A stretch of 64,000 bases of DNA from JACCXG01 sp963785755 (lineage in GTDB: Bacteria; Acidobacteriota; Vicinamibacteria; Vicinamibacterales; 2-12-FULL-66-21): NCBI GenBank assembly GCA_963785755.1, contig CAWAXG010000002.1, positions 886,405 to 950,404 of the forward strand, written 5' to 3'. Numbering within the stretch: the first letter of the stretch is position 1; the number at the start of each line of letters is the position of its first letter. The position numbers and the translations under genes are program-made. A model generated the notes under the pieces. That model saw only the letters and a program-made list of their open reading frames with translations, did not search any database and had not been told where the DNA came from. Shown piece by piece: positions 44,401-51,921 of this stretch.

Positions 44401-44549
44401 GCCGCGAGCCGATGTCGCTCGAGACCAGCGTGCCTGGAGTGTTCGCGGCCGGCGACGTGCGCGCCGGCGCGATGAACCGCGTGGCCTCAGCGGTCGGCGA
44501 AGGATCGATGGTGGTGCGCTACGCTCACGAGTACCTTGCGCTGACCTGA
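41475..44549 (+). CDS. cNMP-binding / histidine kinase / receiver / thioredoxin reductase-like fusion
   Basis: A 1024-residue fusion. Residues 15-135: cyclic-nucleotide-binding fold (VPVTGLFVILSGRLAIFADR). 145-465: histidine kinase with H160 in LSAGLAHELNNPASAIE, N box NQIWSNLIDNALDAV, DNGPGIP and GTGLGLDIV. 473-600: receiver (LLVVDDDAQ, D534 in VVSDQRMPG, TAYSD, AKPWDP). About 620-695: thioredoxin-like segment without CxxC. 699-1020: thioredoxin reductase-like domain with VGAGPSGLAAAVYG, IENYLGFP, IGGGNSAGQAAMY and FAAGDVRAG. The position of the catalytic CxxC reads AATT (832-835), so disulfide reduction is not expected. An in-frame ATG 42891 behind GGAGG would start the receiver-reductase half alone; related bacteria often have the two halves as separate genes. 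Probable redox/nucleotide signalling enzyme. Confidence 0.88.
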   Translation: MTATDLVDRLAGHKTLGAAPREELAWLAEHGSLRRLNPGEVLSAKGVPVTGLFVILSGRLAIFADRAGGMHKLIEWHAGEVTGMLPYSRLVSPPGDSVAQEPADILSVPRDDFATMIRECPEVTSILVHRMVDRARLFTSSGLHDEKMISLGKLSAGLAHELNNPASAIERSACLLEDRLEEAEQATRALGAANLTDAQLAAVDAVRTACATTRTPGVLSPIQQAEREDAIADWLEDHGVDAAIAGPLGDAPLTLEALDRIALAVSGPSLGVALRFIAAGCSVRALASEIQEAATRITGLVTAIKGFTHMDQAAVAEPVDLASSLANTVTVLTAKARAKSVAVAVNVDPALPRVRGFVGELNQIWSNLIDNALDAVPDSGRVEVNATTYDPQHVVVRIIDNGPGIPAESRDRIFDPFFTTKPVGKGTGLGLDIVRRLVSHNEAAIEVESNPGRTEFRVFLSINARQWRRGTRMNKPALLVVDDDAQVLAAVRRDLRGKYRESYTIISATSGEEALATVRELKARGDELALVVSDQRMPGMQGTDVLAESLEIYPLAKRVLLTAYSDMDATVKAINVARLDYYLAKPWDPPEDRLFPVVDDLLETWQVERPPEEKGLRLLGNQWSPRSHAIKDFLAANLIPYRWLDVARSPEARGLLDATGIADSDLPALVFEDGSKLINPEPLQVAERLGKSLAAAHNLYDLVIVGAGPSGLAAAVYGASEGLRTLLLDRHAPGGQAGTSSRIENYLGFPSGVSGSELTRRALAQAQRLGAEFLVPLEVTGVSIDAGYKHLTLSDGRKIVTRTLLAATGMEYREHPAAGVSALTGAGVYYGAATTEAPVCGQKRVLVIGGGNSAGQAAMYLARYAQEVQIVVRRDSLRDTMSQYLIEQIGKTPNIHLRARTELERVEGNERVERVTLKADDGTSQVEDVHAVFVFIGTKPRSGWLPAAVVRDDKGFVITGRDLSATSEYSRLWKERREPMSLETSVPGVFAAGDVRAGAMNRVASAVGEGSMVVRYAHEYLALT

Positions 44550-44621
44550 GGGCCTTTCAGGTGTCCGCAAGACGCCGCCCGGCCATCGTGTGTTCGATGA
44601 CCGGGCAGTGCCCGACCCCGC

Positions 44622-45407
44622 CTACTGCGCCTTCCGCTGGTGCAGTGAGAACGCCGCGCCCTGGGGATCCCTGGCATTGACCACCATGTCGCCGCCGGGA
44701 ACCTCCATCGGCCCGTTGAGGATCTTGCCGCCGTTGGCCTTGATCCGCTCGACCGCGGCGTTGATGTCGGGCACGCGGAAGTAGATCATCCAGTGCGGCG
44801 GCACCTGCGCCATTTCAGGCGGCTTGTTCATCATGCCGCCGATCATTCCGACGGGCCGGTTGAAGATGTAGTACTTCCCCATCGGCCCCATGTCCATCTC
44901 CTCGCCGGGCTGCCAGCCGAAGATCTCGCGATAGAACTTCATCGCCGCAGCCGCATCCGTCGTCATCAGCTCGTGCCACGACGCCTCGCCCACTTCCGGG
45001 GGCGCCTCGGGACGTTCCTCGGTCGGAGTCGGCTGAATGATGTAGAACGCGGCGCCCTGCGGATCTTGCATCATCTGCAGGCGGCCGACCGTCGGCACGT
45101 CGATCACAGGTGACAGCTCGCTGCCGCCGAGCCGCTGGATGTGTTTCACGGCATCCTCGAGTTTCGGCACCGCGACATACATCGCCCAGAACGGTGGCGC
45201 GTGCATCTCTGCCGGCTTCTCCATCAGCCCGGCGACCTGAACGTCACCGCGCCGCTTGAAGACCTTGTAGGGCTTGGGCGATTGAGGAAACGGCGCCGAT
45301 GACCAGCCAACCACGTTGTCGTAGAACTTTTCGGCAGCTGAGATGTTGGTGGTCATCAATTCGTGCCAGACCGGCCGTCCGAGCAGCGTTGAGGCAATCG
45401 TCGTCAT
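44622..45407 (-). CDS. two-domain VOC (glyoxalase-like) protein
   Basis: A 261-residue protein with two VOC domains in tandem. Domain 1: PVWHELMTTNISAAEKFYDN, VVGWSSAPF, PPFWAMYVAVPKLEDAVKHI, DPQGAAFYIIQP. Domain 2 repeats the plan: ASWHELMTTDAAAAMKFYRE, IFGWQPGEE, PHWMIYFRVPDINAAVERIK, DPQGAAFSLHQ. The two halves are clearly an internal duplication. ATG 45407 has a perfect AGGAGG at good spacing. Similar to the CFP30B-like/glyoxalase hydroxylase-type proteins; substrate unknown. Confidence 0.88.
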   Translation of the reverse strand: MTTIASTLLGRPVWHELMTTNISAAEKFYDNVVGWSSAPFPQSPKPYKVFKRRGDVQVAGLMEKPAEMHAPPFWAMYVAVPKLEDAVKHIQRLGGSELSPVIDVPTVGRLQMMQDPQGAAFYIIQPTPTEERPEAPPEVGEASWHELMTTDAAAAMKFYREIFGWQPGEEMDMGPMGKYYIFNRPVGMIGGMMNKPPEMAQVPPHWMIYFRVPDINAAVERIKANGGKILNGPMEVPGGDMVVNARDPQGAAFSLHQRKAQ

Positions 45408-45549
45408 TGCTGGACCTCCTGCATCGAAAGCATGAATATGATGCACACCACCTGCCGTCAAGGCCGTCGGTAGCGCGGCGGGCGAGACTCGACTGCGGCG
45501 AGAATGTCAGCCATACGAGCGGCGCCTCGTGGCGTGAGCAGCAACCACT

Positions 45550-46026
45550 TCACGGCCTCAACACTTTCTCGTATCGCCACACCTCCAGCGGGAATGTGCC
45601 TTCGGAGGTCTCCGCCAGATTGCGCATCGTGCCCACCCGCTGCCATCCGCTCTTCTCATAGAATCGCGCCGCTCGCGCGTTGCCGATCGCGCACGCCAGC
45701 CACGCCGTGTCGATACCGCTCGCCAACAGCCGCGCTTCCGCATCGGCCATCAGCGCGGCGGCCGCGCCGGACCCGCGGGCCGCGGCCGTGACGAAGAGCT
45801 GATACACCTCGGTTCCCTTGACGATGCAGAACCCCAGCGGCGAGCCGGGCGGACCCACCACCCGGATATCCGGCAGCGCCGCGCGCAGTCTGTCCCTGAA
45901 GTTCTCGAGGGTCCGCAGGCGCGTCAGCGCCGGCGGGACGATCGCCGCATGCGACTCGTGCCAGCTGTCGAACCACACCCGTGCGAGGTGACCGATCTCG
46001 GATGCTTCGGCGGCTCTTACCCGCAT
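45550..46026 (-). CDS. GNAT family N-acetyltransferase
   Basis: A 158-residue GNAT acetyltransferase. N-terminal motif VRAAEASEIGHLARVWFDSW, strand region SPLGFCIVKGTEVYQLFVTA and the acetyl-CoA loop AAARGSGAAAALMADAEARL near residue 85 (R/Q-x-x-G-x-G/A form), then NARAARFYEKSGWQRVG, the typical end of motif B. Substrate cannot be told. Divergent from the ADOP permease gene with about 70 bp between. Confidence 0.87.
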   Translation of the reverse strand: MRVRAAEASEIGHLARVWFDSWHESHAAIVPPALTRLRTLENFRDRLRAALPDIRVVGPPGSPLGFCIVKGTEVYQLFVTAAARGSGAAAALMADAEARLLASGIDTAWLACAIGNARAARFYEKSGWQRVGTMRNLAETSEGTFPLEVWRYEKVLRP

Positions 46027-46098
46027 GCGGACATTGTCGCCGGGTCACCGTCTTCTTCGGGTTGACATTCGACCCGTCGTCGGCGATGCTCGGAGCGG

Positions 46099-48678
46099 AT
46101 GCCGACCAGAGACGACGAGGACTTCGCCCGGGAGATCCAGGCGCATCTCGATCTGGAAGCCGATCGGCTGAGTGCCGATGGGCTGGTGCCGGACCAGGCT
46201 CGACAGGCGGCGCAGCGCGCCTTCGGCAACGTGACCGCGGCGCGGGAGCGCTTTCACGAAGCCTCGCGCTGGATGTGGTTCGAGCAGCTGGTTCAGGATC
46301 TGCGCTACGGCTGCCGCACGCTGCGGCACAGTCCGGCGTTCGCGGCGACCACGGTGCTCACGCTGGCCATCGGCCTGGCGCTCACGACCGGCGTGTTCAC
46401 GGTGTTCAACGCCTACGTGCTCCGGTCGTTCGCGGTGCGCGACCCGGGCACCCTACATCAAGTCGTCTGGCACGCCAGGGACGCCGGCGGCCGCAATCTC
46501 CGCTGGCGCGACTATGAGGCGATTCGCGACCGGCATGAGCTCGTCACCGACGCCATCGCGGAGAGCACGCGATACGTGTCGTCGAAGGGGCGGCCGCTCG
46601 CGGCGGAGCTCGTGTCGGGCAACTACTTCTCCGTCCTCGGGCCCGAGATGCTCCTCGGGCGGCCGCTGGGCCCCGACGACGAGAGCGGGAACGCCGTGGT
46701 CCTCGGCTACCAGGCGTGGGCGACCGTGTTCGCTCGCGATCCGTCGGCGATCGGCCGCGAGATCGATCTGAACGGGCGCCGTTTCGTGGTCGCCGGCGTC
46801 CTCGGGCCCCGGTTCGCGGGTCTGCATTTCATGCCGCGTGACATCTGGATTCCGCTCAGGGCCTATGCCGCGGCGGTCGCACCGGATCTCGTGGCCGACG
46901 ACACGCGGGCCATCGCCGTCAGCGTCCGGCTCCGGCCGGGCATCACGCCGCAGCAGGCGCAGAGCGCCATCACGCCGCTCGTGGCCGATGCCGCCGGCCG
47001 CGATCGTCAGGCCTGGGCGGAGATTCGCCCCCAGGACAAGCCGACGCCGCTGTCACTGACGATGCTGGCGCTGTTCTCACCGGTGTTCGCCGCGTTCGCG
47101 CTCGTCCTGGTTGCGGGATGCGCGAACGTGTCCAGCGTGATGCTGGCGCGCGCCGTCACCCGGCAGCGCGAGATCGCCGTCCGTCTGTCGCTCGGCGCCG
47201 GCCGTGGACGAATCCTCCGTCAACTGCTGACCGAGGGATTCCTGATTTCGATCCTTGCCGCCGGGGTCTCTCTTGCGCTGACCGCGGCCGGCCTTCGCGC
47301 CGGTCTGGCAATCTTCTTCGGAACGCTGCCGCCGTCGCTCGCCGCGATCCTGCGAACCGCGCCGCTCGCGCTCGATTACCGCGTCTTTCTCTTCGCGCTC
47401 GCTGCGGCCGCGGCTTCGACGCTGGTGTTCGCGCTGATCCCGGCGCTGCAGGCCTCGCGCCTCGCGTTGATGCGTGGCCTCGGCGCGCACAGCACCGGCG
47501 GGCAGCAGGGATCCAGGCTCCGCGGCGCACTGGTCGCCGGGCAGGTCGCGATCTCGCTCCTGCTGGTGGTCCCCGCGCTGACGCTGGCGCGCAACGGCAC
47601 GATGATCCGCGGCGTCGATCTCGGATTCGACATCACTGACGTGATCTCGATTCACGTGCGCCAGGGCAACGCGGTCGAGCTCGTGCGGCGGCTCGCGGCG
47701 GTGATGGCGTCGGAGCCGCGCGTAGCCCAGTTCGCGGTGTCGAACGGGAATCCGCTCTTTGGACCGCCGCCGCGAATCACCCTCGACTCGCCCCAGGCGC
47801 GGGTCCCAACCCCCTTCAATTTCGTGTCGCCCGGATACTTCGACACGCTTCGCATTCCGATTCTCCGCGGGCGCGGATTCCGCGAAGACGAGGCCAGCAT
47901 CGAGGCACGCGTCGCGATTGTCAGCGCCGCGACCGCTCGCGCGTTCTGGCCCGATCAGGATCCGGTTGGCAAAACCATCGGGATCGATGCATCCACCGGG
48001 CCCGGCGGCGAGCTCGCACGCTATTCGGAGGTCACCATCGTCGGCATATCGGACGATGTCATCAGCGGTCTCGTCGTCGATGGACCCGAAGCCGGTCACA
48101 TCTACCTGCCCGTCAGCCCCGGCAGCCGGCACGCCCGCGCGTTGCTGGCACGAGGCCGATCACATCTCGACCTGAGCCCGGAGGCACTGCGGCAGATCCT
48201 GGGCCGCGCCGCGACCGACCCGGAAGTCTTCGAAGCGCTGCCGCTCGAAGAGGTACGAACGCTGCAGATCTACCCGTTCATGGCCGCGTCCTGGATCGGA
48301 GCGCTCCTCGGCCTGATCGCGCTTGCGCTGAGCGTTTCCGGATTGTTCGGCGTGCTGACCTACACCCTCACGCAGCGGTCGAAGGAAATCGGGATCCGGA
48401 TTGCGCTCGGCGCGACGGCCGGGGCCGTCGTACGGATGGTGATGCGGCAGACCGCGTGGCTCACCGGCGCCGGCGCGATGGCCGGCCTCGCCGGCGCGTT
48501 CGTGCTGCTGCAGATCCTGGGGGCAACAGTTCGCATGCGAGCGGTTTCCCTGGTGGACGGCGCTGCTTTCGGCGCCGGTCTCGCCCTGGTCGTGGCCGCG
48601 GCGGCTGTCGCGGCCTATCAGCCGGCGCGCCGCGCGGCACGCGTCGATCCGGCGCAGACGCTGCGCGCCGACTCCTGA
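46099..48678 (+). CDS. complete ADOP-type permease
   Basis: An 859-residue acidobacterial duplicated orphan permease. N-terminal leader REIQAHLDLEADRLSADGL and RRAFGN-type segment (QRAFGNVTAARERF) to about residue 70, first helix AFAATTVLTLAIGLALTTGV near 85, periplasmic MacB_PCD region, then two FtsX-type helix bundles: FAAFALVLVAGCANVSSVML plus ILAAGVSLALTAAGLRAGLA and, after a second periplasmic part, ALLGLIALALSVSGLFGVLT with GAMAGLAGAFVLLQILGATV. The ends RSKEIGIRIALGATAGAVVR and ARRAARVDPAQTLR are diagnostic. No ATPase gene and no PadR gene adjacent. Substrate unknown; often linked to export or signalling. Confidence 0.93.
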   Translation: MPTRDDEDFAREIQAHLDLEADRLSADGLVPDQARQAAQRAFGNVTAARERFHEASRWMWFEQLVQDLRYGCRTLRHSPAFAATTVLTLAIGLALTTGVFTVFNAYVLRSFAVRDPGTLHQVVWHARDAGGRNLRWRDYEAIRDRHELVTDAIAESTRYVSSKGRPLAAELVSGNYFSVLGPEMLLGRPLGPDDESGNAVVLGYQAWATVFARDPSAIGREIDLNGRRFVVAGVLGPRFAGLHFMPRDIWIPLRAYAAAVAPDLVADDTRAIAVSVRLRPGITPQQAQSAITPLVADAAGRDRQAWAEIRPQDKPTPLSLTMLALFSPVFAAFALVLVAGCANVSSVMLARAVTRQREIAVRLSLGAGRGRILRQLLTEGFLISILAAGVSLALTAAGLRAGLAIFFGTLPPSLAAILRTAPLALDYRVFLFALAAAAASTLVFALIPALQASRLALMRGLGAHSTGGQQGSRLRGALVAGQVAISLLLVVPALTLARNGTMIRGVDLGFDITDVISIHVRQGNAVELVRRLAAVMASEPRVAQFAVSNGNPLFGPPPRITLDSPQARVPTPFNFVSPGYFDTLRIPILRGRGFREDEASIEARVAIVSAATARAFWPDQDPVGKTIGIDASTGPGGELARYSEVTIVGISDDVISGLVVDGPEAGHIYLPVSPGSRHARALLARGRSHLDLSPEALRQILGRAATDPEVFEALPLEEVRTLQIYPFMAASWIGALLGLIALALSVSGLFGVLTYTLTQRSKEIGIRIALGATAGAVVRMVMRQTAWLTGAGAMAGLAGAFVLLQILGATVRMRAVSLVDGAAFGAGLALVVAAAAVAAYQPARRAARVDPAQTLRADS

Positions 48679-48807
48679 TGCGCTTCTAGCAGGAGGCTGG
48701 CGAACACTGCAGAAAGAACTCCCAAAAGAGCATTTCAAGGTTCCTTCGTGACTTCGTGCCGTCGTGCCGTCGTGCGGCGCGAAGCGCAGTTCGTGCTCGG
48801 TTCTCCC

Positions 48808-49802
48808 CTATCTGGTGATCTTCTGCCGCGCCGGGTCCCACCGCCAGACGTTGGCGGCGTCGCTCTGCAGGTGCACGCCACCGAGCCAACGATCGATGCC
48901 ACAGGCGGTAATCCTGTCCTGCCCGCCTTCCAGCACGGCTCGACCAGTGTCGGTCAGCGTCACGGAGCCCTGAAGCACGTCGCCGTTTGCGGACTGGCCG
49001 GGAGCAAATCTCAATAGCGGCGGCGACGTCTGGGACAGCGTCCTGGCGAAGGACGCAACCGAAAGATCGGTGACGTAATAGGCGTCTTCTCCATCATGCA
49101 TGCGTGGAAACGCCGCCATGAGCTCGATCCGTCCCGCGCCGCCAGCTGCAGCAGCCGCCGCTCGGAACGCGACAGGCCATCGGAGGTCCAGGGATATTCC
49201 TCGAAGAACCGCGCAATGGCGCCTGCGAGATACGGCAAGGCGGCTGTGTCACCGCGGGGCAGCTCATCGAGAGCCTCGGGCGTTGGCTGGCGGAACGCGG
49301 ACCACGCGCGCTCCGCAAGTTCGTATTGAGGTGGACCAACAGCCTGCCTGGTCTCCAGGAGCGATGCCAGCTCGCCGGGCGCGAGCTCGCCGAGCCCCTT
49401 GAACGCGGGACGACCAGGAAACGAGCCGATGCACACGAGGCTCACCGGCTTGGTCGCGGGAACGTGCTGGCGAATCCACGCCAGGAGTTGGATGAGATTC
49501 AGCTGATCGAACAGGTCGTGCTCGAACCACAGGATCAGCTCGTCGTACGACGCGTGATTCCCGATGACGGCTCGCCACTCTCTGAGATCGTTCACCGCAT
49601 CGACGACAGTGGGCTCACCGGGTCCGGCAAGGTGGCGCGCACGGACCTCGACCAGTTCCGCATCGGTCAGCCCGCCCGGAACTGGCCCTTCGTAGAGTGG
49701 ATCGGCCCAGATGGAGAGGCGGCCTGGAATCTCGGCGGATTCGATCAGCTGCGTCGTGCACGTACCGTTCGCGACGTGGAGGAAGTTCGAATGGTGCGGC
49801 AC
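48808..49802 (-). pseudogene. DUF1835-like protein, one frameshift
   Basis: Two overlapping frames give one protein. Part 1 from GTG 49802 (GAGG upstream): HSNFLHVANGTCTTQLIESA, SIWADPLYEGPVPGGLTDAE, ELILWFEHDLFDQLNLIQLL, SLVCIGSFPGRPAFKGLGEL, GLSRSERRLLQLAA. It then leaves frame near 49150, where adding one G to the GGCGGCGCGGGACGG run restores GAGRIELMAAFPRMHDGEDA. Part 2 continues YYVTDLSVASFARTL to RWDPARQKI. The N-terminal half matches the DUF1835 type of proteins; role unknown. Confidence 0.75.
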
Positions 49803-49846
49803 GGGGCCTCGTGAACAGACTACTGACTCGTACTTCTTACTCAACT

Positions 49847-49927
49847 CACAGGGAGGACGGGAGGACGGGAGTTCACGATAGGGTTTCTTATCCGAGTTGG
49901 TCCTCCCGTCCTCCCGTCCTCCTTGTG
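49847..49927. repeat. CTCCCGTCCTCC family palindrome (copy 4, longest)
   Basis: Left arm CACAGGGAGGACGGGAGGAC plus GGGAG (49847-49871) and right arm TCCTCCCGTCCTCCCGTCCT plus CCTTGTG (49901-49927), nearly perfect complements of over 20 bp around a 29-bp spacer. Located between two minus-strand genes. Confidence 0.88.
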
Positions 49928-49961
49928 ACTAAACTGACTCCATTCCTCTCTTCCTCGCGGA

Positions 49962-51242
49962 TCAGTGGCGGACCCGCGCGGGACGGAACGGCACTGAATG
50001 CGCCACCGCGGGGGCGGGCTGGGGAACCGCCACCTGCACTTCGGCCGTGCGCGAGCGATCCACCAGCTGTGTCAGGGCCGCGGCCAGGACGGTGGCCACG
50101 GCACGAACGGATCTCGTTGGCTGGACGCCCTGGTGCAGTTCAATGGCCAGAACGCCCACGCATCCATCCGGCGTCAGCAAGGGAACAACGAGCGCGCCGC
50201 TCTGGTACGCGGTGGCAGCCATCTCGCAGGCGTTCGCCGCCCGGAATGCCGCGGCGGTGACGTTGTCCGCGTCGCGGCTCACCGCCGGCAGCTGCGCCAG
50301 TACCTTGTCCGAGTAGCCGTGCACGAGCGCCGGCCTGAGCTCCTCGACCATCCCGTCCCAGAGCCAGACGATGAGGCCGCCAGCGTCGAGAACCCGCGCG
50401 GAGCGCTGCATCAGCCGCTGCACCCCATCCCGATCGACCACGCGCCCGAACTCGGTGCAGAGATGTGCCATCGCCTCGAGCGTAGATTCGTGCGCGGACT
50501 GGATGTCGCGCGGGCTGGCGCCGGCTTTCACGTCATTCGCAGCTCCCTCGCTCGGCGCACTGCGGCTCGGCTCTTCAGCGCGTTCAGCCACGGGCGCTAC
50601 CACCGGCTCGGACAGAGGCACGTCATCGAGCGACGGGTTCGGCAGCTCGATCGGCTGTTGCTCGGGGGTCGGCTCCGGAACGGCAGCCACACTAACGGGC
50701 TCCGGTTCCAGCGGCAGTGAGGACTCGAGCTCGGTCAGCGCGTCGTCGACTACCGGGGTTTGCATGGCCGCACGAGGCGGTGGCGGGATCAACGGCAGGT
50801 TGGCGGCTGCCATCGCGAACCCGTTCAAGTGATCCGCGACCGCGAGTGGCGGCGGGGAGTCGCTCGCAGGCGGCCGGCGCATCCTGACCAGCGAATCGAT
50901 GGCCGAATCGACGATATTTCTGAGGCGCGTCGGCGGCGACGCATTCCTCCGTGCCCCATCGTCCACGGTAACCGACGCCGCGAGTGCCGAGAAGAAGTCG
51001 CCGGGGTCCGGATAGACCTCCAGGAATTCGCGGACGACGACATCGGGATCGAGACCGATGAACTGCGCGTAGGTACGGATGTACGCGCGGCGGAAGATCC
51101 CCGACGGCCAATGGGAAACGTCGTCGCGCTCGAGCGCTTCGAGCAGGGCCAGCTTGATCTTGGTCTGCTCGGCAATCGCGATCAGATCGATTCCACGTTC
51201 TTCACGGCGCTGGCGCATACGAGCGCCGAAACTCTCAGGCAT
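49962..51242 (-). CDS. RodZ-like HTH protein with C-terminal GAF domain
   Basis: A 426-residue soluble protein. Residues 5-75 are a RodZ/HTH_25-type helix-turn-helix (FGARMRQRREERGIDLIAIA, EQTKIKLALLEALERDDVSH, WPSGIFRRAYIRTYAQFIGL). Residues 80-260 are a Pro/Glu-rich linker. Residues 270-410 form a GAF-like domain (TLEAMAHLCTEFGRVVDRDG, GGLIVWLWDGMVEELRPALV, GALVVPLLTPDGCVGVLAIE). There is no transmembrane helix after the HTH, so it differs from true RodZ, which links MreB to the membrane. ATG 51242 is used. Could sense a ligand via GAF; targets unknown. Confidence 0.82.
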   Translation of the reverse strand: MPESFGARMRQRREERGIDLIAIAEQTKIKLALLEALERDDVSHWPSGIFRRAYIRTYAQFIGLDPDVVVREFLEVYPDPGDFFSALAASVTVDDGARRNASPPTRLRNIVDSAIDSLVRMRRPPASDSPPPLAVADHLNGFAMAAANLPLIPPPPRAAMQTPVVDDALTELESSLPLEPEPVSVAAVPEPTPEQQPIELPNPSLDDVPLSEPVVAPVAERAEEPSRSAPSEGAANDVKAGASPRDIQSAHESTLEAMAHLCTEFGRVVDRDGVQRLMQRSARVLDAGGLIVWLWDGMVEELRPALVHGYSDKVLAQLPAVSRDADNVTAAAFRAANACEMAATAYQSGALVVPLLTPDGCVGVLAIELHQGVQPTRSVRAVATVLAAALTQLVDRSRTAEVQVAVPQPAPAVAHSVPFRPARVRH

Positions 51243-51921
51243 GAGGCACACCCCTGCGGGCTACAACTTTGATTTACGTCGCGTTGTGACGCTCAGGACA
51301 TCTCTGGTGGGTCGTAGCCGCGGGAGACTGTCACCGCCCGGCCTCGGGCGAGGCGGCCCCATGGCGGTGAGGGCGACGATCCTAGAGCGAGAGTAACAAC
51401 ATGAGCCCGGCAATTCAATCAGGTTCGGACGGAATCAGCTGTGGAATGAGGTCAGCGGGTGCATTGATGAAGAGGTGGCGTGCCTCGACCGTATCCATCG
51501 ACTTGGCGCTCAGCCCGGGTACCTGCCACGGCGTCTACGGGACAGCCAAAGCCACAGTGAGGGTGGAATGGTCGATGGTCGTTTGGTGCGCGTGGGCGTA
51601 TGACCGCGGCGCGGTGCTCTCGTGATGACCGAGCTGGCATCGGCTCCCCCCGGCCACGCCCCCGACGCTGCGGCGCGTCCGCCGGTGTTCGAGCGCGACC
51701 CGAAAGCCGGCTTCGCGACATCGGCGACATGAAGGCTGACCTGGATCCAGCGAGCGCGGCTGATCCGGGACAGCCAAAGCCCCAGGCAGGGTGTAGTCAT
51801 TCCTCGCCTGACCGCCTCTGCCAAGGCTCCGGCGAGTCTCGCCGACCAGCCTCTAAAGCTACGGCGGTCCGCCGGAGCCTTGGCGAAGGCGGAAGGGCTT
51901 CGCGCGAAGGCGGAAGGAACG
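51243..51921. other. 679-bp intergenic region with repeats
   Basis: No supported gene. It contains a 15-bp direct repeat GGGACAGCCAAAGCC at 51539-51553 and 51767-51781, and from 51822 a block of the GCTTCGGCGAG repeat family. Open frames on both strands are Arg/Pro/Gly-rich without conserved motifs. The promoter of the HTH-GAF gene must lie in the first part. Confidence 0.55.
51822..51917. repeat. GCTTCGGCGAG family repeat block (copy at 51.8 kb)
   Basis: Words CCGCCTCTGCCAAGGCTCCG, GCGAGTCTCGCCG, CTACGGCGGTCCGCCGGAGC and CTTCGCGCGAAGGCGGAAGG, forming inverted-repeat pairs within 96 bp. Ends 5 bp before the stop codon of the exported hydrolase, similar to the copy that abuts the AraC-type gene. 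Confidence 0.75.

Noticed and set aside
43572..44549. True thioredoxin reductase
   Set aside because: The redox CxxC is replaced by AATT, so disulfide reduction is not expected despite good FAD and NAD(P) motifs.
48740..48785. TCGTGCCG-like short tandem repeat after the ADOP gene
   Set aside because: Only a few imperfect units of a GC-rich octamer; too short to call a distinct element.
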